NCBI GenBank assembly: GCA_022264855.1
Contig: JABYQU010000001.1
Coordinates: forward strand, 186,001 to 250,000
Length of the DNA stretch: 64,000 bases
Direction: 5' to 3'
Source: Lenzites betulinus
Taxonomy: Eukaryota > Basidiomycota > Agaricomycetes > Polyporales > Polyporaceae
The stretch's first letter is position 1. Each line of letters begins with the position of its first letter. The notes beneath the pieces were generated by a model. The model made no database searches. It was not told where the DNA came from and saw nothing but the letters and a program-made list of their open reading frames with translations. Position numbers and translations under genes: made by a program. This document shows, piece by piece, positions 45,582 through 58,957 of this stretch.

Positions 45582-46581
45582 TTGCCTTTTTGATGCGCTC
45601 AGTACTATGATTGGACGATGTAAAGTTGCTGATTAGTATAAGCTTACCCCGGCAAGCCTATCAGCTTACGTAACATGTAAGTTTCCATTCGTCCGTGCTG
45701 ATATCGCAACATACGAGTCCTCATCGGGCTTGAAGCTTTGAAGCTTGAGGCCTTGAGGTTTCTTCCTCACCGTCGCGCGAATTTCCACATCTGAGATCTG
45801 AGCCCTAGTAGGCATACCACTGGGGCGGCCTCAGCGATATACGTGGAAAGCACGCACTCCCTTGGCTATTCACAGTGTCCCACGGGCAAAATAAGAGAAT
45901 AATATCGTGGATCAAGCTATTCTAGATATGCACGGGGAGATCCTCTGGAGTCCGGAGTAGGTTACTTTCGCTCGCTAAGCCATATCCGCCCTGCCATTGC
46001 CACGCTCACCCCGCTCTTTCTCCCTGCGCGAACAGAACGCGCCCGGTGCCGCCTGCTGCAGAGCCGGAATGTCTCCCAGCGAACGATCCCACCCACCGCG
46101 CGACAGCGTGCCTGCGCATGCACGGCGGAAGCATCACCGACCAGTCACCGGCCACGGCCCACGTCGACATGGTAATCGTTCGCTATTCCGCTGATTGGGA
46201 TGCCCCTTGCACCAGTACCGACCGGCCGAGCGACTGCGCGGCGTATCAAGATTCGGATGTATAGCCATCCCATTCCCTTCCCCTGCCTCGCGCTCTTCAG
46301 GCGCTCTCAAGAAGCCGACTGACCCTGTGACGCGCGCCTTCCTCTATATTTCAGCCCTCCCGCGCCTCTGCCTTTCGCCTTTTCCCCTCGTCGACGCTGG
46401 TTTTCGCCTGGGACTAGGTTCCGTTCGTCTCAGCCGGCTTTACCTGCTCGCTACCGTCCTACGCGCTGGCCGACCCCGGACCACACACATTCAAGAGAGC
46501 TTTCGCGCGAGGAGCCAGTCCCCGCTGTGTGAAGACATACGCCACTTTCTCCGTCGACATCGGACCGTTCGTCCTACATGC
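45582..46581. other. Upstream region of the membrane-protein gene
   Basis: No coding frame with motif support. From about 46260 the plus strand turns C/T-rich (CCCTTCCCCTGCC, CTCCCGCGCC), a usual feature of fungal promoters just upstream of the start. Confidence 0.45.
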
Positions 46582-49500
46582 ATGGCCGATCCCGTCTTCC
46601 CCCTCACCATCGACGACACATCGCCCCTCGTCCTCTACCAGCCCTTCGGGGACATCTTCACGCTCCCAGCGGACCTGTCCGCCGGCTGGAACCAGTACTA
46701 CACCACCTCTGGCTTGCCTCAGTCCTCCTCTGGGCCAGGCTCTCCCATCGGATCCAGCGTTGGGAATGGAACGAGCTTGCACATCACCACGAGCGACGGC
46801 GCGGCGTTGCGGATCGATTGGAACGGTACGTCCGCCTCTGTGTGTCCACGCGCACGAGCGAGCTGCTCTACAGGTCGCGCGACGCGCGACCGGCGCGGGG
46901 GGAGGCGCGCTCTGCAGCTTGCGTCGTCTGGCTGCATCGAATGAGGGCGATACGGCGACCGTCAGACATCGGGCTGTCAAGCGGAGTGCTCGGTGGAAGT
47001 ACGCGCTTCTCTTCTGTCCGTCAAGCAGCCGCGATGGAAGGGGGCGAGTGTGCCTAATTGCTCCATCGGACAGCGTTGTGCGAGCCGCCCATGTGGGGAA
47101 CGGGCGTTTGATAGATCGGGTGCGGCTCGGTGCTTCTGCTGCATCTGCTCTGCCGCTTCCGCCACCGCGCTCTGATGATGTGCAATATACCCCACATGCC
47201 AGCGCCCCCACCTACGTTCTCTGGCCTGTTCGCAGTCGGGGCCGTTCCCAGACGCTGCGAGTAGCGCCCGATCTTCGATGCGTTGATACCTGATTGCGAA
47301 TCCTGCGTCATTTAACATGCCACAACAAGTGAACAAACATTGACCCAGTCCCTTCTGTTTACATTTTACTTTCTCCGGAGTGCGACATGGACGCGTTTGC
47401 TGATATGCGTGCGGACGACAGGGACCGACGTCACCATCTTCGGCACCCTCACCCAGTCATTCTCCACCAACGCCCCCGACGTCTCGTATTCCGTCATCCT
47501 CGACGGCACGGCGACGACGAACTACATCTCCCACGTATCACCCAACGCCGCCGTCGACAGCGCGGCCACAGACATCCTTGCATCGTTCAATGGCCTACAA
47601 GACGGCCCACATTCCATACTACTCACCTTCCACAACCCAGGTGGCAGCGGCGCGTCTGGGAACGTCACCGACGGCCCCATCCTGGCGTTCGATCGTGTCC
47701 TCGTACAGATGGACACTGGGAAGCAGAGGTCAGTGGCGCGACTGTGTTCTTGCTGCTGTCGAACGTCTGTCTCGTACGAGCGAAGGGTCGTCTTGCCCTT
47801 CAAGACGCGTGCCGTGGCTTGTGCATTTCTATTCCTATCAATCTGTACTCCTACTTCACCCTTCCTCCGTCTTCCTTTATCCCACTCATACGCCGCGTCA
47901 CAATTTAGCCTCTCCACGTGTTCCTGTTTTCCCATCGTTTGCCGAGGATTTGAGCACCTGCGCTCCGTAACATTGGGCGGCGACTCACGAGAACCCACAG
48001 CTCCTCCGATGGCCAATCCACAACCGCCGCAACAGCAGTCACAACGCAAGTTCCAGACAACGAGATCGCATATCAAGGTCAATGGAACTTTACGCCTGGA
48101 CTCCTTCCCGGCTCGACGGCGTCGTTCCATACGAGCAATAACGTCGGGGATAGAGCGACGCTTATATTCAACGGTGCGTGCGGATCCAGCCAACCTCGCC
48201 GTCATTTCCCGCTTCTTTTCGTTCTTTCGACGTCCATGCCTCCCGCGTGTGATGTGCATGCCGTTCCGGGGGTTTTGTCTTCCGCGGAGAGAAAGTACGG
48301 CAGGTGCGCAGCCTCTGCAGCCTGGGGCACACTCGCTAAGGCCGCTGATGGCGACCGATGGAGTTTGCTTGATGGGCACCTTTTCTGCCCGGGACGCTCT
48401 CGGGGACTCGTAGCGCTCTCACGTCGTTCAGCCCGGCATTCCCATTTTCGCCACGCTTCACAATAGGGTTTGTCTCATATACTATGCCGTCCGTCTCTAC
48501 CCCCGAGATCCATATATCCCCCCTTGGTTTTGGCGCCAGCTGCGCTACGCTCCCCTTCTTGCTTGTTGTATTCCTTTCTTTTTCTTTTTCCCCCGCCTAC
48601 ATACTCGGTCGCGTGCTGACTCCTACTCCTTGAGCAGGCTCGGCCGTCGGGCTCACGGGCCTCACCACGCCTGCGTCAGGCGCATACAACGTCACCCTCG
48701 ACGACGAGGACCCCATCACCCTCTCCTCACGTGCCTCCTTCACTGCCTCGGCACCCACACTCCTCTTCTTCCGCACGGGTCTCAACCCATCCGTCATGCA
48801 TACGCTCGAGGTCGTCAACGCTGGCCCCTCGGGCGCAGGCGACGGCGCGGGCTCGGTGCTCGTCCTCGCCACGGCCAATGTTACGACCCTCCAGAGCGCA
48901 GGGTGAGTCACCGTCTGCTGCCGTGCACGCCGTGCAGACGCTCACTGTTGATTCGTGCTTGCTTCACCTCGCGCGTCTCTGATCGCGACGCCACCATTAT
49001 TTGTCTGCATCCGACACACTCGAACACATCTATCCGGACGCGCGCCCCTTCCGGATTCGGCGCCCATGCCGTACAGTTCGAGCTCGAGCAGTGCCGCTTC
49101 CGCGGGGCTGTCCAAGGGCGCCATCGCGGCGCTCGCGATCGGGCTGACGCTCGCCGTTGCCCTGGCCGCGGTGGCGGCAGTCTTCCTCCTGCGCCGCCGT
49201 CGGCGGATAGCGCGACGGAAGCGCGAGATGCTCGTGAACCCCCGCATAAACCGCGCCGGGCGACTCTCGTTCCTCTTCCCCGGCAGGCGCCACAGCCAAG
49301 TGGACGAGAAGGAGAAGGGACGCGCGCGCCCCGCAGAGGGCGTGCTCGTCATATCTAGCCCAAACCCGGATGCGCCCGACAAGCACGACGATTCCGACGA
49401 CGACGATGAGGGCGAGGGTGAAGATGGCGCGCACCGGTTCTCGGCTGCGGAGAAGGGCAAGATACGCGCGACGCGGCGGAGCAATGCGTCGAAAAACTCG

Positions 49501-50862
49501 GACGGCAGCTACTCCATCGAGCTCCCGGACTTGACCATCGCGCAGGTGCCCCGCGGATACCTGCCCACGTCCACCGTGCCTTCGACACCGTCCCCGCCCC
49601 GGACATTCGCGGGTTCACTGCCGTCGCCGACGTCGCCACGCAGCCCTAAGCCGCGTGGTCCCCGCGAGATGCAGGGCCGCGACCTAACGCGAGGGATCTT
49701 GCTAACAAACTTGGACCCGACGGCCCCGATCGGCGATGATGACGCAGAGGGCGCCCCTGCGCCGTCTTTTCTCCCCGATGCACACATCTCGCCGCTGCGA
49801 GTCGAGTTTGCGACAGGGCTCCCAGAGCGGCCGGACAGGCGGACAGAGCGGGCCATCAGCACAGGCACCGCCGTCTCCCTGCCGCAGTCACTCCAGCAGG
49901 CTCTTGCTCAGCAGAGAAGCTCGCAGGTGCCAGAGGTTCCCAGCCCAACACGTCCGGACCCAGTGTTCTCGTTTCTGGACTTCGACTCGTCGGGGTCGAC
50001 GTCCCTGTCGCGCTCCCAGCGACAGTCCGCGTCGAACTCGACGGACAAGTCCGCGTCCTCGAAGCGCAATACTGGCAGCGAGCACAGCATGCAGTCGCCG
50101 AGTGTCAACTGGGCTTCCCTCCCACCAGATCGTCGCATTTCCCTTGGCCTGTCCATGACAGTCGCGGGTGGTCCGACGGCCTCCCGTCCGTCCCTCTCTC
50201 CGTCCGTCTTCCTCCAGCCCGTACCTTTGCCACCTGCAGCACCGCCTCTGCCCACAATTAACACAGACCAGCAGACGCTCTCTTCATCCGGCAGCAACGA
50301 GCCCGAAGGCCCCGACCAGCCGTATCCCTACGACGCCGCCGCAGGCGGGCAGCTGCCCTCCCCCACGGATTCGATCCCGTTCACGGTCTCCGACATTCAC
50401 TTCCGTCACTCGACTCACTCCTCCGTCTCCGGGAACCCCGAATCGCGCCGCGCGTCCGCGCAACGTCTGAGCGGATCGCACCGCCCACCACATCCGCCGC
50501 TGCCCGGGATCTCTTCGGGCCCATCCTCGCCGACGCGGGCGACGCACCAGCGACTCGGCTCCTCAGGTGGCTCGCAAACCGTTCCGCCGTTCATCGTGCA
50601 GCGCATCCTTGGGCGCGCGACGGGCTCCCCTTTTAGCAGCCCGACCGCCCCCCAGTTCGCCACGTTCTCGGGGGTGATGGGCAGGACGAGTGTCGCCTCG
50701 GGAGGATCTCCTTCGCCCACCCCGACATCCGCATCAGCCCCCGCCCTCACGTCGCCATCACCACCCGCGAGCGGCAGGGGCTCCGGGACTGGGCAACCGC
50801 AGACTCCCGCATCTGCCTCGCGGCCGTCGGTGTTTGGTTTCCAGCTCGGGCGACACCGGTGA
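46582..50862 (+). CDS. Single-pass membrane protein with large ectodomain
   Basis: Five exons (46582-46825, 47422-47728, 48001-48173, 48638-48902, 49077-50862) encode 924 residues. The first 329 hold two similar beta-rich modules: LTIDDTSPLVLYQPFGDIFT...VTIFGTLTQSF...SYSVILDGT, and IAYQGQWNFTPGLLPGSTAS...NGSAVGLTGLTTP...YNVTLDDEDP. This layout is common in Agaricomycete membrane proteins of unknown role. A membrane helix (AIAALAIGLTLAVALAAVAA, about residues 344-368) is followed by RRRRR, so the long, Ser/Pro-rich tail is cytosolic. Several NxS/T glycosylation sites lie before the helix. No signal peptide is evident, so the helix probably also acts as the signal. Introns 1, 3 and 4 are long (around 170-600 bp); intron 1 (46826-47421) may hide an exon. 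Confidence 0.75.
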
Positions 50863-52148
50863 ACGTCGCTCGCACTTGCGCCTCGAGCACCCACATTTCA
50901 TCTCCGTACACACTCCCTGGCGCTGTACATAACACATCCACTCGTTGCGCCTCCCCCGCTGGAGCGGCATCTCAGCTTCGCTGCAAATAGTTGCTGCTCT
51001 CCTTAACTTATCGTGACGTCCTAATCGGCTCGCGTTGCCCTTTCACAACACGCCGGGGGACTAGGCCACGGTCCAACCGGGTACTCCCTGTGCGCGTTCT
51101 ACTGGTGCGCATGCAGGGCCCTGGGTGATGCCCGCCGTCTTCCCCTCGGTGCCCTCCTCATCAAGCTTCAGCCTGGTTGCATTGCTTCTCTTTCCCAGGA
51201 CATATTGCACATCTTGTGTCCTCTGTACATCTATTCATCTTTCTCTCCGTCTGTCTGTCTGTCTGCACCCTGTTGTTCACTACAATCCTTACGCATGCTT
51301 GTTGTCTGACCTCCGCTTGGTTGGTTCGAATGTACGTCCCGCCCTGCACTGCTGTGCGTCCGCATCACAGCCCGTCGCTCTTTGCCTCGAATCGTTGTCG
51401 TTGTCTGCCGCATCCCTGACCATATTCTAGCTTTGAGTCGTGCGCCGTTCGTTACTTGCTTAGCATTCTACAGCTGCGATGACACCCGGAGATCGGGAGG
51501 CGGGAGAGTTGCGATATGGAGCATGTACTCACTGTGGTGCTCACCGCGGGTATCTTACCGTAGTTATCTATTGTCGTCTGAGCGGCGATCTTGTACCACC
51601 ACATACCCGTCCTACAATACATCACCGTATAATTTCAGTGCCCAAGGTCGCAGCCCTGGATGCACCGGCCATGCAGTAAGGTACCGGGGTTGCAAGCGGC
51701 ACGGAGAGCAGGTGCGCCAGAGCTCCATAAGGCTCCATACCCTTGATTTGTTCATGCCCATGTGTCCATGTGCGTTTGCGAATTCGCGATCGCAGCGATG
51801 ATCAGTGACACTGACTAGAATGGAGTCGACGACTCGACGAGGCGCTGCGGTACCGCGCCTGATTTCGTAGAGGCGGGCTGTGCCATCAGCTTGTGCTTGT
51901 GGCGACTGCCCAAGAGGCCGCCGCCCGCGCACAGGGCCGCTACTCAAATAATGTACATATTGCGCAGCTTCTCCTTGGATACCTGGAGCAATCCGAGCAT
52001 CAGCACGGCTACGACGTCGACATCGATGGGGGAGCAGGGGCGAGCACGGATGATGGTGGCGGGCGCCGTCGGCGAAGCAACGTACCTATCATACATCTAC
52101 TACTAGTACTTCCCCGAAGGTTTACGTATGGGGCCTTCTTTGGCACGC
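50863..52148. other. 3' region between convergent genes, possible small gene
   Basis: A (TCTG)n microsatellite lies at about 51247-51266. From 51479 an ATG opens a short frame (MTPGDREAGELRYG), and later stretches have good splice borders (TTTCAG before 51642, GTAAGG after 51677) and a protein-like frame near 51905-52050 (TAQEAAARAQGRYSNNVHIA). I could not join these in one frame, so I do not call a gene. Confidence 0.35.
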
Positions 52149-53925
52149 TCAGTAGTATGCCTCTGCACCAGCGTATGATTTTGAGCCGGATCCATCGGGC
52201 TCGGAGGCGTCGTCGGTGGCGTGCTCTGAGCCCAGCAGCTCAAGCTCTTCTGTCTGGCGCCTTGTGTATTCCACGGACCCCGGACCGAACGCGGGCGTTG
52301 GTTTGGGGTATGGCTTCACCGACACCGCCATGAGTCCTGCAGGGATCATGCCTTGGAGTTCGGACTGCGGAGGGACAGTTTGGAACGAGAGCTACAAATG
52401 CCCAACTTAGCGTGAAAAAGATTCGGCCACGCTGTCTGTGCGGATGCACACATACCGTGTCGTTCATTTTCTTGTAGCCCACCAGGAACGTGCTGGTACT
52501 CTCGATCTCCTCCTGCACCCGCGCCTTGCGGCGCTCGCGCATCTCCTTCTCGCGATCGCTGTCCATCATCCCGCCGGCCGTATGGCCGCTACGGAGGTCC
52601 TCCAGCTGCTTCTTGGCCCACACCAGGAAGCCGACCGCGACCCCGCCTTTGCTGTTGCCGCCGTGTTCCCCAGCATCGACCCCAAGCCATTTATGCGCGA
52701 GGGCGTGGTGCAGTGCGACCTCGTCCGCCAAGTAGCGGCGCAGCTCCGGCGCCACTTCTTCACCGGTGTCGTCTCGAGCAGGGGCGCCACCCTTGTCCTT
52801 CCCGAACGACAGCTTCATCTTGGGCTTCGACGCGCTCTTGGAGGCCCCGGGCGTCTTCACCAGCGAGCGCGCAGAGGAGTATAGCGCAGCGCATTCCAGA
52901 TGGAGCTTTGCGACGAGTGCAGGGGACGGGTGGGACTTGGGGAGTGGGGGTCCAGGGGTAAGCGTGCTCTCGAACGCGGCCTTCGAGAGCAGCTTGCGGA
53001 TGGCGAGGTTCTGGGCGTCTGCGAGTGCCAGCCTGCGCGATGTCTGTGAGTACCAGGATCTCCAAGATGAAACGAGGTACCCACTTGCTCAGGCCGATGA
53101 CCACCTCTCTACTGAGGTCCGGGGGTCTAGGACAGGCCATACCGAGCGAGACGACCCGGGTGCGTTCCTTCTCCCATTCTGCGAGCAGTTCCTTGCCGAT
53201 GTGTTCGTACAGTCCTGCGGCTTTGCATAGAAGGGTCACCGCAAACGCGAGCTTCTCGTCTTTCGCCTTCCTTTCTGTGTCAGAGATAGCTCGTTCTGTC
53301 TCGTACCGTCCCAGGGAGTGCACGACCGCACGAGCGAGATTTGAGATCGAGAACGCATACGTGAGTGACGAGAATATGAGCTCGGTAGAGAACGTGGGGA
53401 TATCAATCCTAGGAGATTTGTGGAAGATGTTGGAGGAGAGTGTAGTTCGCCAGCTGAAGACTGGTGGGAGAGTGAGCTATTGAGGAATGCATCCGCTGGT
53501 CGCAATCGAACGTACCTGGTTCAGACTTGAGCGAGATTTCTGCGTTGCTGATACTCGTTAATAGCCCATATAGCTTTGGTATGTAGTCGTCTAGAACCTG
53601 TGCATAGGCTATGAGCCGGAACAGCCACCCTGAGCAGGTTGCCGCGTAACAAGGAAATGGGCCGACTATACGTGCTGTGGAAACAGCATGTAAAGGCGAC
53701 CGCAGAAGAGCTGCAGAAGGGAGAGTACAAGTTCACCTTGACTAGCCTAAGATAATCCTTCTCGCCCTGATCTGTACGCTTGCTTTCCTTCAAAGCTGCT
53801 CGCAAGTTTGCGCGCGCTTCCGTCGCATCCGCAATGTCCGCCGTATACGTTGCGGTCGAGTCGACGCAAGCGTCTGCGAAGGAGACAGCACCCGTCGTTG
53901 GTAGCTCGTATAGGTAGCTGGACAT
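52149..53925 (-). CDS. palC: BRO1-domain pH-signalling protein (PalC-like)
   Basis: Five exons (53925-53737, 53597-53516, 53460-53085, 53032-52456, 52391-52149) give 488 residues from MSSYLYELPTTGAVSFADAC. The order of blocks fits the fungal PalC/BRO1 type: RANLRAALKESKRTDQGEKD, YIPKLYGLLTSISNAEISLK, FSWRTTLSSN, ARAVVHSLGRYETERAISDT, DEKLAFAVTLLCKAAGLYEH, LALADAQNLAIRKLLSKAAF, ECAALYSSARSLVKTPGASK and ELRRYLADEVALHHALAHKW. BRO1 domains bind the ESCRT-III subunit Snf7, and PalC acts in the ambient-pH (Pal/Rim) pathway at endosomal or plasma membranes. The C-terminal tail (PTPAFGPGSVEY) is conserved in relatives I recall. A related BRO1 protein is the main alternative. Confidence 0.82.
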
Positions 53926-54439
53926 GGCGCGCCTTTCTAGGGAGGCTGTTGCTGCTAACTGTAGTAGTGGATGGGGAGATACAATCCTACTAGCAGCAGC
54001 GACCTGCACGGGCCCATTAATGCTGTGCAGTGCGTATCCCGGATTAGGCAGGTAGTACCTTAGACATGCAAACCTAATTCTAGTACGCGATGATGCTGCC
54101 GATACCACGCAGATGATGCTCAATTGCCATACAGTAAATAGCATGACTTTGCTGAATCTGGCTCACATTAGATTAGGAGTCGTCTGATGACCTAGCGGGA
54201 CTCTGTCATATCGACCACTGCGGCGCCGCTCAGCAAGTCGCTGCCAGCCAGTGGCAGGTGCGGCCATTTGATGGTAAGGTCGCATTTTAGAAAACAGATA
54301 TAAACGTCCGGACGAGATACATGTATATTACACTATCAGATCAACATGAACGACCTCGACATGATGCTCCATGCAGCGCTTGAGGCCTGAGGCTTGAGCC
54401 TGCTTGAGCACCTCCATAGCACGTGATTGTCACCTTGAA
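53926..54439. other. Promoter region of the BRO1-domain gene
   Basis: No second gene is seen. The interval ends at dispersed repeat copy 5. Confidence 0.4.
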
Positions 54440-55310
54440 TAAGGTAGGCATTCCAAAAATTATAGCAGAACGACATCAGCCGTTATGCGTCAACCCGCCA
54501 CGCACAAGGTAACCCACGAAAGGCTCCACGCAGCGAGTTTCGGCACATCGCCGGACCAGTCCTACCAACCCAAACCTCAAGCACTCGCTCCTCGTCCTGG
54601 GATAATGCACTAGGAAGTATGACGATCCACTACCCCAGAGCGGCTAGTTCGCTGAATCCTGCAGCCCACATCTTATAAGACATTCATGTCGTGTTACCCG
54701 GCACCGTATCGCGGGAATTTTGGGGCTGCACTATGGCTTGACCCCTCCCAGTGCGTATTTGAGTCCCACGACATACATTAAGAGTAAGATGTGAGACCCC
54801 AGAATACCAGCGGCCTTTACAGAGAGGGTAGGTTTCGCCCCCGCTGGACACAGCCCAACGCCGTCCAGTAGCACACATGCAACCGTCACAAGAACGGCGC
54901 CTCGTGTGAGCGACGGTAAGGGAAACAACTCCTAGTGCTATACAGGTCGTTTGCGCGACCTACCCGGGGCGACGCAGATGAATGCGCGTCCCGGATCCGA
55001 GCGATAAAGCAAGGTGGCGGTGAGGGTATGATAGGCACGGCGTACCAGCTTTCGAGAGTGCCCGACTCCGCTTCCCTCTGCAATCTGTCGGCTCATGAAA
55101 CAGAATGCATCTTCGGGCGAACACGCGCTCGAAGCGGCGTTCTGACGGAGTCGTCGGACTGATAATGTTGTTCGGGCATAGTGACCCAACGTGAACGACC
55201 CAACGTGAACCGCACGAGGCGGTCGGTACGGGTGGGTGGAGGTCAAGCAAAAGCAAAACGGGAAAACGCTCTCGTACGCTCTGGCTTATATATATGGGAG
55301 CTTCGAACAG
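54440..55310 (-). repeat. Dispersed repeat family R, copy 5 (inverted)
   Basis: Read on the minus strand, it carries a TATATATAAGCC start (about 55290), GGGTCACTATG-type sequence, ATCGCTCGGATCCGGGACGC (near 55000), CGACCTGTATAGCACTAGG (near 54945) and the 3' core GCCTTTCGTGGGTTACC followed by GCTATAATTTTTGGAA (54445-54530). It matches copy 4 (12.2-13.1 kb) closely but in opposite orientation and 41 kb away. Confidence 0.6.
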
Positions 55311-55815
55311 GCTTCGCACACGAGGCCGCAAGCTGCGCGTGGTTCCCGTCTACCCAATCGGCATCTGCCTGGCGTCACGGTGTAGGGTGGGAGTTAATCG
55401 CACTACACACCTCTAGTATGCGTGCAGTATAGTGTGCTTGGCTAGTCTTTGCAGACGCCAAATGCTACACCTCTGTGCCACACAATAAAATACTTGTCAC
55501 GGCGATAGGATGGTGGTCGGCTGGAACGAGCGATTGGCAGGCAGCTCGGAAAGTTGAGTCGGGCGCTTCCGTTGGAACACTTGCTAGATTAGATAAGATT
55601 TAGCTCGATCGTAAATTTCGTGAAGCTCGGCACGTCTCCCATCCCTTCCACTTGTACAACCTGGGCTCGTTCTGGCATAGGATCAACATCATATCCTGGG
55701 AAATATCAAGTAAAGATACCCTGAAGCACAAAAATACAGCCCACTCTATAGGGAACGTTCACCCCACCGCGATCCCGTTCAATATCCCTGTTACAACCTA
55801 GTGCCGTCCGAGAAC
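55311..55815. other. Upstream region of TSR1
   Basis: No gene was recognised between the repeat copy and the TSR1 start codon. Confidence 0.4.
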
Positions 55816-58702
55816 ATGACGGAGACGACTCACCACCACCGGCCCACACTCAAGCAAGTACGAGCGTTACAAATCGTTATGGGATAACCACAAACCAAGT
55901 GCTGCATTTTCAGAAAAACAAATCCTTCAAATCGAAGCATGCCACCAAAAGCTCATTGAAGGAGGTTGCAAAAGGTGCGGCTTTCTCCGCTCGCATCTAC
56001 CGCGGTCATCTCAGACTGCTCCAGGTCGTACGCAGCGGACATCTCCCAAGACACGGGCGTCCGCAAATTCTGCCGCTCATCTGCGTACGAACCGCCGTAA
56101 TAACGCGAAACAAGTACAGCTACAGAAACGCCAAAGCCTCGTGTCGGCAACCCGCATTTTTAGCGGTGTGGATGGTGCCCCGCGGATAGTTGCAGTTATC
56201 CCCTTGACAGAGGACGTCAGCGCTCAGGATGTGAGCTCGCGCCTTGCCCAGTCCATTGATGCAACGCTCGAGGACGATCCGGTTACAGGGCTGCGGAGGC
56301 TAAGGTTCGTCGGTCTGTATCCCCCACGCGCCTATAGCTCTGCAGCCTAATCGAAGGAGTTTAGAGCGGACCGCTTCAAGACCTCCGCTCAGTTCATATC
56401 CATCCCTTACAAGCAGATATACGCCGCGCTCGATGCATGCAAGGTCGCAGACTATGTCGTCTTCGTGCTCTCACCAAACGTCGAAGTCGATCAGTGGGGC
56501 GACACCCTTCTCCGCACACTACAAGCGCAGGGGCTCCCCGAAGTGGTCACGGTCGTCGCTTCGGACGAACCCATGGAAGCCAAAGAGCGGACCGGCATCA
56601 TGAAGTCGCTCCTGTCCTTCATTCAATACTTCGTGCCCAGCCAGTCACGGATATACGATGTGCACCATAGCTCGGACGTCCTCAACGCCGTAAGAACGAT
56701 CTGCGAGGGCAAACCTACAGACGTACGGTGGAGGGAAGGCCGGTCATGGATCCTTGGCGAGAAGGTTGACTGGGCCGACGGTCTACTCAGTGTTACCGGT
56801 GTTGTGCGAGGCGCGCACCTCTCCGCTAACCGGCTCGTGCACCTTCCGAATTATGGCGACTTCCAGATTGCAAAAGTGCGGGCTAATACTTTGATTCATC
56901 GTCTGATTTGTTACTCAAGTCTATCGTAGATTGTCTCAGCACCTCTTCCTCGACTGTCGAAGTCGGGAGCGCCGGCTGCAATGGACGTCGAGCCGCAACT
57001 CCTAGCTGAGCCCACAGAGGAGGACGCCGACTCGCTAGTCTCCAGCAATGACCCTGATGACATGGCCAACGAACAGACTTGGCCGACAGAGGAGGAGATG
57101 AAGGGTGCCGCCAACGGACACAGCGGAGACGAGATCCCCGAGGCGAACGTTGGCACCACCCCCAAGAGGGTGCGCAAGATTCCCAAAGGGATGAGCGAGT
57201 ACCAGGCTGCGTGGATCATAGATGAGAGTGACGAAGACGGTGAAGTCGCCACTGGGGAGGACGGCGAGGAGGGCGGGGAAGTTGAGATGGAGGAGGAAGA
57301 GGAGGAGATGGTGGAGCTTCAGGCCGACGACACCGAGATGGAGACCGAAGGCAGAGGCAGCGTTGCATTCCAGGATCTTGATGCCGACGAGGAAGAGCGA
57401 CAGTGAGCACACTTGACATTACTACTAATGATTTCGTGTATTGACGCTTCTTTTCAGGTTGCAGTCCTGGAGGAGCCGGAAACGGGAGGAGGAGGACGAT
57501 GCTGCGTTCCCCGACGAGATCGACACGCCCGTCGACGTATCCGCACGGACGCGCTTCCAACGCTTCCGCGGCCTGCGTTCGTTCCGGACGAGTCCTTGGG
57601 ATCCGTATGAGAACCTCCCCAGGGACTACGCGCGAATATTCCAGTTTGAAGACTTCAAGCGTACGGAACGTGCGGTCAAACGGCGGGCTGAGGAAGAGGC
57701 CGGCGTCGAGGTTCGTCCCTGCCATCCTCACTCTACCTGCATTTGTTTGTTAACGGACTTTGCTTCGCAGCCAGGAACTCGTGTGACGATGTATCTCAAG
57801 GATGTCCCTAAGGAAGCCGCTCAGGTGACCTCAGGGCGGCCGTTCGTGGTCTTCAGTCTCATGCAACATGAACACAAAAAGACCGTCCTTAACTTCGCCG
57901 TCCAGCGCAACACCGAGTACGAAGGCTCCGTCCGATCAAAGGTATCTGCGTGCATATAGTTTCATCAGTCACTTGCTTACCACGATCGTACAGGATCCCC
58001 TCATTCTTTGCCTCGGCCCCAGGAGGTTGCGTGTCAACCCGATATACAGCCAACATCTCCACGGGGGCGGCAAAGGCGCGAACAACGTGCACAAGTTCGA
58101 GCGATTCCTGCGCCACGGCGTCACCGACGTCGCCACGATCTACGGACCCGTTGTGTACGGCAAGCAGCCATGCACGCTCCTCCGCGAGACGGACGACCCG
58201 CAAGGTATGAACACGACGCTCCGTCCTTTACACTGTCACAGACTAATCGCCCACGCAGCGCCGGAGCTGGTCGCGATGGGCAGCTTCATGCACCCGGACA
58301 CGACGCGCGTCGTGACGAAGCGCCTCGTCCTGACCGGGCACCCCTTCAAGATCCACAAAAAGACGGCGACGATCCGCTACATGTTCTTCAACAAAGGTGC
58401 GTCCGCCCCCTCTCACCTGCACGTACGCGGCCTGCTGAGCTGACATGTATCCCGCAGACGACGTGGAGTACTTCAAGCCGATCCAGCTGCACACGAAGTA
58501 CGGCCGGACGGGCCACATCAAGGAGTCCCTCGGCACGCACGGGTACTACAAGGCGCACTTCGACGGGCCCATCAGCCAGATGGACACCGTGTGCATGTCG
58601 CTGTACAAGCGTGTGTTCCCGAAGTGGAGCGAGCTCTGGAAGGAGGGCGGGTCGGCGCCGGGCGCAAATGGGGCGCGCGATGGGGATGCGATGGAGGAAT
58701 AA
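55816..58702 (+). CDS. TSR1: Ribosome biogenesis protein TSR1
   Basis: Ten exons (55816-55857, 55914-55974, 56025-56304, 56365-56875, 56930-57402, 57458-57710, 57771-57941, 57994-58204, 58259-58396, 58458-58702) join to 794 residues, the usual TSR1 length. The start reads [14 protein letters not shown] then [20 protein letters not shown], a TSR1/BMS1 signature. Domain blocks include [96 protein letters not shown] and [20 protein letters not shown]. The middle is highly acidic (EEEEEE). TSR1 is a GTPase-like 40S assembly factor that caps the late pre-40S particle; like its orthologues it appears not to keep a complete GTP-binding P-loop. Confidence 0.95.
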
Positions 58703-58957
58703 TGTCCGTCGTCCCAGGTGGTTCGTGTGGTGTGGTGACGAAGGGTGCTGTGTGTCTAGATATCTTGTTGTACCGAGTTGACAGTCGACGTGCTGCTCCG
58801 CCACGAAGAGTGAAAAATAGGATAGTGTGTACACGCGCGGAACACATAACTGATAGGAAACGAATGAAATGAAAGTATGAAAGTATAGTATGTTCCATGT
58901 GGGCAGAGAGAAATGCTACAGTAAGTAAACCGAATGTTCGCGACAACCGCCGGCTCC
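58703..58957. other. 3' gap between convergent TSR1 and VPS53
   Basis: 255 bp between two stop codons that face each other; it must contain both polyadenylation regions. Confidence 0.5.
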
